DNA from: Sipunculus nudus
Taxonomy: Eukaryota > Annelida > Sipuncula > Golfingiida > Sipunculidae
DNA length: 64,000 bases
Direction of reading: 5' to 3'
Assembly (NCBI GenBank): GCA_026874595.1
Contig: CM049314.1
Span: 33,242,229-33,306,228 of the forward strand
The position numbers were made by a program, and so were the translations under genes. Below, piece by piece: positions 11,085 to 23,360 of the stretch (its first letter is position 1; every line of letters starts with the position of its first letter). The notes under the pieces are model-generated. The model did not search any database, had not been told where the DNA came from, and worked only from the letters and a program-made list of their open reading frames with translations.

Positions 11085-12154
11085 CAGTAGAACGCCTGCT
11101 AACGGCCACGCCTCTATAACGGTCAGTATGTCTATAACGGTCAGATTTTCCGGTCCCGAATTTTCGTCCGTTATATTTCATAATCATTTTGTTGTCAATT
11201 ACGGTCACTCCTCTATTCCGTATTAAGGCCAGGTCTCTCAGTCCCGCAGACAGGGAAACGCCTCAATTACGGTCAGGGGCAGTTACTCCGTGACATGGGC
11301 TCAACAAATCAAGCGGCCACTTCTGACCTCAATATCATTACACAAGTGTCCGCTCTCACATATATTCCTGTCTGTTAATGAGTGCCTTGATAAAGGAAAC
11401 CACTCGACCGTGACTGAGTTGTTTGACACGTTTCCAGCGTTGTACTACCCCACTCAGCCTCATTAGTATGCACAATAGTAAGGCATGCATATGTTCCCAC
11501 CTGCGTGTATGTTTGGGAATCAGTCGTGCGAGCCGGATCTTAATCAGGGTGTTTGTCATTAAATTACGAATGACAACCAGGTGGTCCCGATGATAATGTC
11601 ATCAGAAAAATGTTTTAAACTGTGGATCTTTAAACTTTCTTTAATGTTCTTGTGAACACGTACATTAAACGAAAACAGTGCGGCAAACATCGCACAATTT
11701 ACTCATACATGAATAATTATGAATGCAAAATAAACATTGTTACATATATAAAATGTTACGCATACTCTGTCCCAATCAATTTGACCATTATGGCAACCAA
11801 GAAAAGACATGAACTTGCTCTCAAAGAAAAGATAGATCTGATGAGGAAGAGTTACCGGAAAAGCAGCCGACAGCTAGCAGAAATCTATGATGTCGGCCGA
11901 ACTCAAGTTCAAAACATACTTAAGAGGAAGCGAGAGATCATGGAACAGTATGAAGAAAACGCAAATGCCAGTAGAAAATGCCTGTGTATCTACAGGGAAT
12001 GATAAACTGAACGATGTCATGTGGCAGTGGTTCAACATGATGAGGGCTCAGTTACAGTTACCCTATCCTGGTCAATTCCTGTATAACGGCCACTCCTGTA
12101 TTAAGGCCACTTTCATCCAGTCCCGATGGTGACCGTAATACAGGCGTTCTACTG
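11085..12154 (+). mobile_element. Internally deleted pogo/Tigger-type DNA transposon
   Basis: The terminal inverted repeats are CAGTAGAACGCCTG at 11085-11098 and CAGGCGTTCTACTG at 12141-12154. TA duplications lie at 11083-11084 and 12155-12156, as expected for the Tc1/mariner superfamily. Subterminal repeats of the type TATAACGGTCA and AATTACGGTCA recur in the left end (11110-11275). Between the ends is only the N-terminal DNA-binding part of a CENP-B/Tigger-like transposase. The catalytic DDE domain is absent, so the element is not autonomous. Confidence 0.85.
11790..12072 (+). pseudogene. Truncated Tigger/CENP-B-like transposase N-terminus
   Basis: The frame from ATG 11790 gives MATKKRHELALKEKIDLMR, then SSRQLAEIYDVGRTQVQNIL and KRKREIMEQYEENA. 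This is the CENP-B N-terminal helix-turn-helix that opens pogo/Tigger transposases. A frame change between about 11965 and 11995 then leads into NDKLNDVMWQWFNMMRAQ and LPYPG, the start of the second (CENPB-type) DNA-binding helix-turn-helix with its conserved W..WF core. Homology stops at about 12072, where the right terminal repeat takes over. Full transposases in this group are several hundred residues, so the DDE catalytic domain has been deleted. Frameshift plus truncation make it a pseudogene; the family call is firm. Confidence 0.85.
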
Positions 12155-12156
12155 TA

Positions 12157-12639
12157 TTTAAACACAAATATGACTATGTACTCCATTATAAAATTTCTTT
12201 CATAAGAATGGGAATTCAGGTTAAAATGAAAGTATATGAATACCAGTGCAAATACTTTCAAAATGTATTAATGAATGCATTCATGAATATATTCTTTGAT
12301 ATTATTTTAATAATCATTTCAGTTATATTTTATTTGAAAAAATCATACTATTCTCTTATTATTTTTAATAAAAATTATATTTGGGACAATATTTGTATTT
12401 TTTTTAATAAATAGTTAAACTCTTATATTATATGTTCTGCTTATAAGTTATATGGCCAAGTCAAAATCTGTGTGACAATCGCACTCCATTTGTTAATAAA
12501 ATAAATGAAATTAATCCTCTTTCCTGTCTCCAAAGGTACTATCAAAATCATACATAAGCTAAAGAACAACAACTCGTAATACAGCTTATTTTTATTACCA
12601 CATAAAACCAGCATGTGCCTCATTTCTAAATCATATTTT
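12157..12639. other. AT-rich intergenic stretch
   Basis: Very A/T-rich; I see nothing recognisable. Confidence 0.5.
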
Positions 12640-15539
12640 TTAGCTCGGCTGACAATAAGTCATCTGAGCTATAGGGATCACCTTTTGTCCGTCGTCCGTC
12701 CGGGCGTCTGTCCGTTAACAGGGCACAAATCGTAACCGCTAGAACTGGAATCTTCTTACATGACATCCTGGGAGGTCTATGGAAATTCTCCCTGTAAACC
12801 TGAAATTAGGTCACTGTGACCTATATTCTTTGAGCTATGGGGTTCCGAAATACCCCCCAGAATAATGGAAAATTTGATACAAAAGCTCAAGTATCTGAAC
12901 AACTAATGCATTGATCATCATGATTTTTTGCATGGATATTGATCATGGAGTGTTTCATCAGTTTCTGCAGACTGGTGGCGCCACCTGTATTTTTTCTATT
13001 TTTACCAATATTTTTCTCTATTTTTGAGACCTCTTAAGATGCGGCCATCTGTTAACAGGGCACAAATCGTAACGACTACACCTAGAATCTTCTCTCTTGA
13101 CATGCAGGGAGGCCCATAAAAAGTTTCTTTGGAAACCTGAAATTAGGTCTCTGTTACCCATAACCTTTGAGCTATGGGGCTCCGAAGTACCCCCCAGAAT
13201 AATGGAAAATTTGATACAAAACTGAAGTATCGAAACAACTATTGCAGTGATCACCATGATTCTTTGCATGGATATTGATCATGGAATGTGTCATCAGTTT
13301 CTGCAGTATGTTGGCGCCACCTGTATTTTTTTTATTTTTACGATTTTTTTTTCTCTATTTTTGAGACCTCATAAGATGTGGTCATCTGTTAACATGGCAC
13401 AAATCGTAACAACTGGACCTAGAATCTTCTCTCTTGACATGCTGAGAGGCCCATGAAAAGTCTCCTTAAAAACTTGAAATTAGGTCTCTGTTACCCATAA
13501 CCTCTGAGCTATGGGGCTCCGAAGTACCCCCCAGAATAATGGAAAATTTGATACAAAAGCTCAAGTATCTGAACAATTATTATATTGATCACCATGATTC
13601 TTTGCATGGATGTTGATCATGAAATGTTTCATCAGTTTCTGCATTCTGGTGGCGCCACCTGTATTTTTTCAATTTTTAGCTCAGCTGACTGAAAGTCATC
13701 TGAGCTATAGGGATCACCTTTTGTCCGTCGTCCGTCCAGCCATCCAGGCGTCTGTCTGTTAACAGGGCACAAATCGTAACTGCTAGACCTGGAATCTTCC
13801 TACTTGACATCCTGGGAGGTCTATGGAAATTCTCCTTGTAAACCTGAAATTTGGTCACTGTGACCTATATTCTTCGAGCTATGGGGTTCTGAAGTACCCC
13901 CCAGAATAATGCAAAATTTAATACAAAAGCTCAAGTATCTGAACAACTAATGCATTAATCACCATGATTCTTTGCATGGATATTGATCATGGAGTGTTTC
14001 ATCAATTTCTGGAGTTTGGTGGCGCCACCTATATTTTTTTTATTTTTTACGATTTTTTTTCTCTACTTTTATGATCTTTAAATATTTGGTCATCTGTAAA
14101 CAGGGCACAAATCATAATGACTGGACCTAGAATCTTCTGTCCTCACCTCCAGGGAAGCCCATAAAAGGTCTACATGGAAACCTGAAATAAGGTCCCTGTT
14201 ACCCATATTCTGTGAGCTATGGGGCTCTGAAGTACCCCCCAGAATAAAGATTTGGTCATATATTAACAGGGCACAAATCATAATGACTGGACCTAGAATC
14301 TTCTTTCTTGACATGCTGGGAGGCCTTTGGAAAGTCTCTTTGGAAATCTTAAATTAGGTCTCTGTTACCCATATCCTTCATGCTATGGGGCTCCGAAGTA
14401 CCCCCCCTGAATAAAGGAAAATTTGAAACAAAAGCTCAAGTATCCAAACAACTGATGCATTTCCCCCCATGGTTCTTTGCACAAATCATAATGACTTGAC
14501 CTAGAATCTTCTTTCTTAACATGCAGGGAGGTCCATGAAACATCTTGGAAACCTGAAATTAGGTCTCTGTTACCCATATCCTTCATGCTCTGGGGCTCCG
14601 AAGTACCCCCCCTGAATAAAGGAAAATTTGAGACAAAGGCTCAAGTATCCAAACAACTGATGCATTTCCCCCCATGGTTCTTTGCACAAATCATAATGAC
14701 TTGACCTAGAATCTTCTTTCTTAACATGCAGGGAGGTCCATGAAACATCTTGGAAACCTGAAATTAGGTCTCTGTTACCCATATCCTTCATGCTATGGGG
14801 CTCCGAAGTACCCCCCCTGAATAAAGGAAAATTTGATACAAAAGCTCAAGTATCCAAACAACTGATGCATTTCCCCCCATGGTTCTTTGCACAAATCATA
14901 ATGACTTGACCTAGAATCTTCTTTCTTAACATGCAGGGAGGTCCATGAAACATCTTGGAAACCTGAAATTAGGTCTCTGTTACCCATATCCTTCATGCTC
15001 TGGGGCTCCGAAGTACTCCCCAGAATAAAAATTTGGTCATCTGTTAACAGAGCACAAATTATAATGACTTGACCTAGAATCTCCTTTCTTGATATGCTGG
15101 GAGGCCCCTGAAAAGTCTCCTTGTGTACCTGAAATTACATCTCTGTTACCCTTATCCTTCATCCTATGCGGCTTTGAAATACTCCCCCAGAATAAACATT
15201 TGGTCATCTGTTAACAGGGCACAAATCATAATAACTGGACCTAGAATTTTATTTTTTGACATGCTGGGAGACCCCTGTAAAAGTCATCTTGTAAACCTTG
15301 AAAATAGGTGTCTGTTACCCATATCCTTCATGCTACAGAGCTCCATAGTACCCCAATGAATATTGGATGATTTTATACAAAAGGTCAAGTTTGGAAAAAG
15401 TATTTCATTCAAATTTGACATTCAGATGATAAAATTACTTTTGTCAATGTCTTCCTGGGCAGCTGAGCGTCATGACCCCTGGGTCACTTGTTTATCATAT
15501 ATAACAGCTGAGCGCCGTGACCCATAGGTCCCTTGTTTC
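12640..15539 (+). repeat. Family B composite array
   Basis: There are two 5' starts, each with the AGCTCAG/CTGAGCT hairpin and 'cttttgtccgtcgtccgtcc' (12643 and 13677). Between and after them lie units of about 340 bp with 'catggatattgatcatgg' and GGTGGCGCCACC (12974, 13648, 14018), one copy decayed at about 13311. Perfect ERE-type sites lie at 12808-12822 and 13852-13866 (core only). Two 3' ends follow: CAGCTGAGCGTCATGACCCC with GGGTCACTTGTTT (about 15460-15493), and CAGCTGAGCGCCGTGACCCA with TAGGTCCCTTGTTT (about 15505-15539). Minus-strand open frames here repeat the same peptide and are by-products. Confidence 0.8.
14381..14995 (+). repeat. Three near-identical 205-bp tandem copies
   Basis: The phrase 'ggggctccgaagtacccccc' (one copy shows 'actcccc') recurs at a spacing of 205 bp (about 14385, 14590, 14795 and 15000). 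The intervening text is almost unchanged, including 'tgcatttccccccatggttc'. The surrounding family B units are far more diverged, so this amplification is recent. Confidence 0.85.
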
Positions 15540-15657
15540 AACACTGTCACTTTAGCCATAGGCTATACTCACAGACAGTATATAACATTTAGGAACAGAC
15601 TGTTATATCAACTATAGGAACAGACTTGCAGAACTACCACCAAGGCTGGAAAACTAC

Positions 15658-18537
15658 CATTTCTATTTGAAATAAGTCATCTGAGCTTTAGTAGTGGTCC
15701 ATTGTCCATCGTCCATTTGTCTGTCTGTCCGTTACTGGCACATATTGAAACCATTAGACCTAAGATTCCAAATTTTGGCATACCATTAAATGTCCCAAAA
15801 ATCTGCTACCATACTGAAAATTGGGTCAATATAACTTTGTTCATTCGAGATATTAAGGAAAAACCTCAAATTTCAATTAAAAACCTATTAACACACTTAG
15901 GACTGCCTAATATCAAAACCACTTATCTGTTTTTCTTAATATTTTCCAGAAGTATTCTCCCATATATTTCCTATATACATGCCAGAAATTGTCTATTAAG
16001 TCTTAATTTCTTTATGGGCCCAAACATAATGGACTTTGTAAAATATCAGGAAAAATATTTACTCACTTTACAAAAAAAATTTGAAACTAGAGACTTTTAT
16101 CCCCAAGTATTTAACTTTCTTTAATTAAGATTCAATAGTATACCAAAAATTAGATCTGAATTTTGTTATTTTTTTAAGTTTTAGCATAAAAATAAAATCA
16201 GTACCTTAAATTTTGCCAAACTTTGACCTTAATTGGCACATATTTTTCCTGTGTGTACTGTTGATTTAATTTTCACAGACTGTAAACATAAGTATATAAT
16301 CTGATTAAATCTAAAATTTGAAAATAAAAGCTTGAACATTAGGCCAGTTATTGATTTTTTTCTTGAGTTTCTATTGCAGTCACTTGCTTTGTCAACATGC
16401 TGGTAGGCCACTCCTGGTCACTGGAAGTCAGCTATGCCAAGGTTCTTAATTTGTTACAGTCACTGGGGAAGATCACCTGCTGTGACATGTGACATACAGG
16501 TGTACAGTTATTCTCATATAACCCCCCCCCCCCCCCCCGGCAAACCAAGTGTTATGCAGTAGTTGTTATTGTTATCACTGTATCTCCTTAATTTTAATGC
16601 TGTTTCCACTCAAATATACAAAACTTTCCTTAAAAAAGAAATTCAAGGTGTAATCCAGAAGATGTCATGTTGTTCTAATGTAGCATTTTTAAAGAAATCA
16701 GTTTTATTATGCCCCCGCCACAAAGTGGCTGGGGCAAATAGTTTTACCCATGTCCGTCATTCCGTCATTCTGAAATCAAACAGTTGTACGGACTTTTTTT
16801 CGCAATGCCTGCAGATATTGGCCTGATTTTTTGTGTGTGGGCAGATATAGAACAGTTACAGATCGAGTTCGCGTTTCGTCCCGGTTAACCTACTTTTAAT
16901 TGTTTTACAGGTCCTAAACTTAGAAAATTTCATGAAAAATAGAAATTTTCATGACAAATACACATGTACGGACTTTTTTTCGCAATGCCTGCAGATATTT
17001 GCCTGATTTTGTGTGTGTGGGCAGATAATGACCAGTTACAGATCGAGGTCGTGTTTCGTCCCAGTTGACCTACTTTTGACCATTTTACGGCTCCTAAACT
17101 TAGAAAATTTCATGAAAAATAGAAATTGTCATGACAAATACACATGTAAGGACTTTTTTTCGCAATGCCTGCAGATATTGGCCTGATGTTTGGTGTGTAG
17201 GCAGATAATGACCAGTTACAGATTGAGTTCGTGTTTCGTCCCAGTTGACCTACTTTTGACCATTTTACGGCTCCTAAACTTAGAAAATTTCATGAAAAAT
17301 AGAAATTTTCATGACAAATACACATGTACAGACTTTTTTCGCAATACCTGCTGATATTGGCCTGATTTTTGGTGTGTGGGCAGATAATGACCAGTTACAG
17401 ATCGAGTTCGCGTTTTGTCCCAGTTGACCTACTACTGTTTGACGGTGCTCTAACATAGAAATTTCATAAAAAAAGTGCACATGTACGGAAATCAAACAGT
17501 TGTACGGACTTTTTTTCGCAATGCCTGCAGATACGGGCCTGATTTTTGGTGTGTAGGCAGAACATGACCGGTTACAGATCGAGTTCTTGTTTTGTCCCAG
17601 TTGACCTTCTTTTGACCATTTGACTGTTCCTGAACATAGAAAATTTCATGAAAAATAGAAATTTTCATAACAAATGCATATGTACGGACTTTTTCTCCTC
17701 AATGCCTGCAGATACCACCTGATTTTTTGTGTGGGCAGATAATGACAGTTACAGATCGAGTTCGCGTTTCGTCCCGGTTGACCTACTTTTGATTGTTTTA
17801 CAGCTCCTAAACATAGAAAATTTCATGATCGAAAGACAGAAATTTTTTATGGAAATGCACATGTATAGATTTTTTTTCACAATGCCTGCAGATACTGGCC
17901 TGATTTTTGGTGTGTTGCTTGATAATGACCCGTTACAGATCGAGTTTGCATTTTGCCTTTGTTGACCTACTTTTGACCATACGACACCTCCTGAACTTGA
18001 AAAAATTTTCAAAATTTAACAAATGTTTCTAATTTGCCCCAGGCGGGGGCATTCGTGTCATTCCGACACATCTAGTTTTAAATATATTTAACAAATTCAG
18101 TTATATAATTTAAAAAAATGATCTGATAATAAAAAGAGAATCTAATTAAAAAATTTGTTCGTTATTTTCCTGCAACAGCAGAATTGGAGATCAGGCTTTG
18201 TTTGCCCTGTATGTATATGTAGAAGTGTTGTTAATCCAACTATTCCCCCCCCCCCCCCCGCTACCATTGATTCCTTTGCACCTGTGCACTAGGACATTAG
18301 TCACAAATTGCTCACATGCTTCAATTTTAACATTAGGAAATTCATTGTTTGGTCACAAAATATTATTTGAAACAATTTCTTACTTATCAATATATACCAA
18401 TCATGTCATCCAGCCATGGCCTAATTATTACCTTTTCCTCCTAGACTTTATCTACAAATGATATTATTTTAGATGTTTTACCTGCAAGGTCAACTTCAGC
18501 TGAGCTCTGTGACCCATGCATGGGTCCCTTGTTTTTT
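15658..18537 (+). repeat. Family B2 element interrupted by family C
   Basis: The 5' part starts near 15665 (AAGTCATCTGAGCTTTAG, TCTGTCTGTCCG) and follows the B2 body to about 16440. The 3' end is CAGCTGAGCTCTGTGACCCA followed by TGCATGGGTCCCTTGTTTTT at 18495-18537. A family C element sits inside at 16706-18076. A 140-codon frame at 15702-16124 is repeat sequence, also present at 33669-34016, and is not a gene. C-homopolymers occur at 16523-16539 and 18246-18259. Confidence 0.7.
16706..18076 (+). mobile_element. Family C element, seven units of about 180 bp
   Basis: It opens with a stem-loop, TGCCCCCGCCAC pairing with GTGGCTGGGGCA, then 'gttttacccatgtccgtcattccg'-type sequence. It closes with TTTGCCCCAGGCGGGGGCA (a second stem-loop), CATTCCGACAC and ATCTAGTTTT. 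Seven tandem units carry GGACTTTTTTTCGCAATGCC, TGCAGATATTGGCCTGATTT and ACAGATCGAGTTCGCGTTTC. GC-stem-ended noncoding elements of this kind are common in molluscs. No protein is encoded. Confidence 0.75.
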
Positions 18538-19299
18538 GCTTTATCTGTATGTGCACATATGTATATATATGTATACATATATGTATGTGTGTATGTATGT
18601 TTATATGTATATGTGGATCATAGAGTATATAAAGCCACAGTTAAAACCAAATACCAAACAAAAGAACATTAAACACCATAAGATCATCCAGCATTCAGTA
18701 TGTGAATTCTGAACATCTTGTGTATACTCAAGTCCTATAATGAGAAAGAACAGTACTACGTGTCTTTCATTTCTATATGTATGATAATATTTAAGACCAT
18801 ATAACAGTATACCATGCTATTTACTAACCTATGAAATGGTTTTTACAACTTTCAATGGAGAAGTTTTAGTCTCCAAAGTTTAGAATCGGGGGGAAAACCC
18901 TGTGATCTACTGCTTTGTGTATTGGTGCATTCAGCCGCATTGAATCTACATGATACATAAATATTATATTCCCCAGTTGTCAGATTGAATATGAAACATC
19001 GAATTTAATTTGTGCTCTACTAAAATAGTACTTCAATATCTTAACCTCCTCCAAATACTAACACATCTACTTGTTCTATTTATTTTTAACCATAACATAT
19101 CAGTATATACACCATTAACAACCTTCAATGGTTAGAAGATATAGGACAGGCTGGAAGGAGACTACATTAGTGACATAAGTCACCAACTATTTACCAGGAC
19201 ATGCTTCAAATCAGTTTACTACTTTGACTTGTAGTTTTGAGATGCACAACATGAATCATGATTATCAGGGAATATTTGGATCACTGCATGAAAAATAAT

Positions 19300-19341
<42 letters not shown>

Positions 19342-19448
19342 TATTTAAGTTAAACAATCCATAAACTGTCAAAAAAAAACTTTTGAGTAACAGTTAACAT
19401 TAAAACATCACCCTGTATCTATCTTATTTTCATACCTGATAAGTAATT

Positions 19449-19506
<58 letters not shown>

Positions 19507-19822
19507 GTGTGTATGTATAATCATCTAATCGAGAGCGAGAAAAAAAAACAGCAAAGGATAGAGAGAAAATGATTTCATTTCCATTTGTTTGCAGGTAATT
19601 AATATTTTCATGAGAGTTTTGAAGAACCAAGAGTCAAATATTTATGTCCTGCCGTCGTACCTCTGTAAGTTATGGGAATGTGGAAGGCTTCTCGTATGGA
19701 TGTACAGGAATGTAAGTTTATTCCTTTATTTTTTTTTACTGTTAAGATGATTACTTAATCACACAACAGAACATGCATGGAGGACAACAGACACGCACCT
19801 ATACATGGAGTATAATATACAC

Positions 19823-19891
<69 letters not shown>

Positions 19892-20054
19892 TGAGATCAA
19901 TATAGGATCAAGTGCCAGTCATTCACTTTTTCACATTTCACAATGCTTGAAAAAATGTGTCAAACTTTACCTAGCCGTTGATAAGGTGCATCAATGCTGC
20001 AATTCTGGCAACTGTATCTAAAATTCTTGGCAACTTAAATTATCGCATTAACAA
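18538..20054. other. AT-rich intergenic stretch with microsatellites
   Basis: (TA)n tracts lie at 19304-19338, 19453-19499 and 19848-19887; (CT)n at 19823-19847. A diverged (TATG)n stretch is at 18553-18615. No gene is visible; open frames here encode Tyr-Ile runs from (TA)n. Confidence 0.6.
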
Positions 20055-20220
20055 ATGTGTGACAGACGGACGGACGCTCACCATTTCTATGTCCCCCTCC
20101 TGACGACCTCTTCGGCGATGGCACGCGACAATAATATAGAGGTGCACAAGTGTGACAGTATGCTACTATCCCAGGTCAGATCAAGTTCAAAGGCTTGGGA
20201 GACGATAGCTTATTATTTAG
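20055..20220 (-). repeat. 5' end of a 'gggggacata' repeat, minus strand
   Basis: Read on the minus strand it has GGAGGGGGACATAGAAATGG followed by GAGCGTCCGTCCGTCTGTC. This is the opening style of the noncoding elements in this window, but in a family not seen elsewhere here. Confidence 0.35.
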
Positions 20221-20717
20221 TATTAGTAAGTATACCTGCCATGCTATTAAAGTTTACAGATGTGTCAGGGATTAGAGCTGTGTACATGTACTGAACATGA
20301 TTTCCATGTCTTGTATGGTAGATGGAATACACTTAAAGTGTGAATATTCATCATAGCTACCGATTCAAGTACATGGCTAAAGCAGTCTTTTTTTACATAT
20401 TACACATCTATTTACATAGGGCATGCCAGGCAAAGATCAGGGGGAGGGTGGCTGTGTTCGAGATTCCCCCCCCCCCCCCCCCCCGTGCTCTGAACAATTG
20501 ACCATTTGGTTACCAGTTTTATGTGAAATGTAAAGTAGTGACATGTAGTGCCACCACACCATCACTTTGCTCTCAATCACCAACCTTTTTTAAACAAGAT
20601 TTATACATGACAAATACTTGCCTCAAAATAAGCACTTAATGGCAGTAGTTATGCGAACTTTATATATTTTACATTGATTGTACTATCAGTTATAATAACT
20701 CATACAATGCACTCTCC

Positions 20718-20912
20718 ATGGCTCGGATGTTGGCGCATGGTAGTCAGAAACTGCGGAGGAGACTGGAGGACCTAGAGAAAATCACCGGCATTGGACGGGC
20801 CAATACAACACACTCTCGGGCCACGCCGGGAATCAAACCCCAATGTGAGCGGAGAAGGCTGAGTGTTTCACTCAGCTGTTCAGCTCTCTGTTGCCTCTCA
20901 CTGTAGAGAAAC
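20718..20912 (-). repeat. SINE, minus strand
   Basis: Read on the minus strand it has AACAGCTGAGTG and then GGGGTTTGATTCCCGG, a tRNA-like B-box region. This is followed by GTGATTTTCTCTAGGTCCTC and CAGTCTCCTCC, which resembles the conserved central domain of animal SINEs. The A-box end is degenerate. Confidence 0.55.
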
Positions 20913-21465
20913 CAGAAATCTGGCTTGCAGGTGCATGTTAGCAAACGTAATTATGCTTTATAATTATGTCTATGTATAGGCTTTTAAATGTGGTTCTTTG
21001 AAAAAAATACAAAAACATGACCATTTGTGTCCAAAGTACTGCCATTTCACGGTATTTAATATTGCACATAACATTTAATTGTGCAAATACAACCATTTTA
21101 ATAGTTAAGGGTTTATAATGTTAACGCTCTCACAGTAACTCTCTCTCCCTCTCTCTCCCACTAACATATTCTTATTCACTCTGCGTGACAGTATCTTTTT
21201 ACACCGTGTAACACTTTAGGCTTGTGAATTGCTAAGGAGTCTCCAATTCAATTATCAGTGATTGTCTTTCAGTTTGAAAATTAATTTGATTATTGTATGA
21301 AGTCAGAATTTTCTGTCAGATACTTATATGTACTAAAGGTTTTCGTCTCAAATGATGCTATAATATTAAAATTTTTAACATGAGAATTTATGCAGACCAA
21401 GTAGTATTGAAGTCTTCTCATCCATTCACGTGCCAACAACTAATGAAGGATTTAAGATGACTTTT

Positions 21466-22140
21466 TTAGCGAACCTGTGAGCTTATGCGATGGCGCAGCG
21501 TCGTCTGTCCGCTGTCAGTCGTCCAGCGCTGGCTTTCAGCAGTCCATGGCTGTAAGTCGGAAACCCTCGGAGCTAGCTGCTCCAAATTACATGTAAGAAT
21601 TAGTCACATGTGTGCCCTGGAGCTTATTATTGGGTATCTGCATTAATTTAGATTTTATAGAGAAAAAGCTTAAAAACCTTTAAAAATCTTCTTCTCTGAA
21701 ACCGTCCAGCCAAATTGTCCAATATTTCACAGAAATGATCCCTGGGAAATCTTTCTCAAGTTTGTTCGAATGGTTCCAGTTCAGAGATTTTTGGCCCAGT
21801 AACAGGAGGTTGAACTTAGTCAACTGTCCAAAAAAGCACACTAAAATTAAAATCTCAGAAACAGCTAGAGCTATAATCACCAAATTTTATACCAATATTT
21901 GTCACATATGTCATATCCGATTTTGAGGTATTGGTGGCGCCACCTACATTGATGTGTTTTTTACAAGCAAAAATGTAATTTTAAACTCTTCTAGCTTATA
22001 CACTGATTTATGATGAAACTGTTAAGCTGATTGGTTTAAACTTTACAAGAATTATTCTTTACAAGGGTTCTGTCAGTTTTGCAAGAATAGATTGGGTAAA
22101 TACTGTTTTAAAAAAGCATTGTGGCCAATTGAAAAAGGCT
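21466..22140 (+). repeat. Family E element copy
   Basis: It starts TTTTTTAGCGAACCTGTGAG, CTTATGCGATGGCGCAGCG, close to the family A start. The body has 'cttcttctctgaaaccgtcc', 'gaaatgatccctggg' and GGTGGCGCCACC at 21933. It matches 25957-26420 and 27333-27770. The 3' end is not seen. Confidence 0.65.
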
Positions 22141-22253
22141 TTCTGTATTTGAAAACAGATTTGACAATATGCTAAGTTACAGCAGCCAAGTCAAGAGGTC
22201 ACTCAGTACAAACAGGTGGGGTCCAGACATCACCATGGAAACTGACCTGGCTC

Positions 22254-22312
22254 GGGGGGGGGGGGGGGGGGGGGTGTCTAGACGTCTAGACACAGCGTCT
22301 AGACGTCTGGAC
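22254..22312. repeat. 21-G run followed by nested XbaI/AatII-like palindromes
   Basis: An uninterrupted G run (22254-22274) leads directly into the perfect 20-bp palindrome GTGTCTAGACGTCTAGACAC (22274-22293). A near-copy, GTCTAGACGTCTGGAC, follows at 22297-22312. Confidence 0.9.
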
Positions 22313-22489
22313 ACAATGTTTAGATGCAGAATTCCCAGATTATTGGAATTATATCTTTCAACTGTTTGAAAAAACTTGGCTTGCATTTTAAGTGATTCGG
22401 GTTTATCAACAGGTCACATGTGAACTGCTGCATTCTCATTTTTTGTTGACCTCTGACCTTTCCTTGCCGCCCAGTGTCCATTTGTGTCT

Positions 22490-23360
22490 CTTTCCACACA
22501 TAAACCCGTATATCTCGGGAACCGTTTGACCGATCAGGCTACAAATTTTGCACAAATGTAGCCCTTTGATAGCTTTATAACGTACACTAAATATTGTAGC
22601 GCCAGCTGCAACCATTTTTGTGCAGCGTCTACCTGTTCATCTGCCTTGGGATAATTTCACTCATATCTCAGCAGTGGTTTGACTTATCCACCTGAAATTT
22701 TGCAGGTTTTTACATCCTGAACAGGTTTCTCGATTTTATGACAGGTGGCGCCACCTACATTCATGTTTACGCTGCAGACATCCAAGCTCATATCTCGGGA
22801 ACCGTTGACCGATTTGGCCAAAATTGTGCATGTGTATAGATCTCACATAGCGCTTCATCATAGGCAAAACTGGTGGCGCCACCTGCAACCATTTTTGTAC
22901 AGCATCCATCTGTTCATCTGCCTTGGGATAATATCACTCATATCTCAGCAGTGGTTTGACTTATCCATCTGAAATTTTGCAGGTTTGTACATCCTGGACA
23001 GGTTTCTCGATTTTATTACAGGTGGCGCCACCTATATTCAGGTTTACTCTGCAGACATCCAAGCTCATATCTCAGGAACAGTTTGACCGATTTGGCCAAA
23101 ATTTTGCATGTGTATAGATCTCACATAGCTCTTCATCATAGGCAAAACTGGTGGCGCCACCTGCAACCATTTTTGCTCAGCGTCCATCTGATTGTCTGCC
23201 ACGGGCTAAAATCACTCATATACATGTAGTGGTTTGACTTATCTGCCTTAAATTTTGCATATGTATACAACTTGGACGGCTTTCTGGATTTTGTGGTAGG
23301 GGGGGGGGCAACCTTCATACACAATTTGGCTGCAGACATCCATGCTAATATGCAACACTT
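22490..23360 (+). repeat. Tandem array of about 280-bp units with GGTGGCGCCACC
   Basis: Three units carry 'catatctcgggaaccgtttg', 'gcaaccatttttg', 'ttcatctgccttgggataat' and 'cagcagtggtttgacttatc'. The 12-bp palindrome occurs at 22744, 22872, 23021 and 23150, alternating in two positions of each unit. No end structures are visible. Confidence 0.75.

Noticed and set aside
14383-14996. Three repeated minus-strand frames with the same peptide
   Set aside because: They arise from the 205-bp tandem repeat; unit length is not a multiple of three and no gene context exists.
15702-16124. 140-codon frame, similar to one at 33669-34016
   Set aside because: Both lie in family B2 noncoding sequence; frame interruptions in other copies show no coding constraint.
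16706-18076. CRISPR-like array
   Set aside because: The regular units are about 180 bp, without short repeats separated by unique spacers, and the DNA is eukaryotic.
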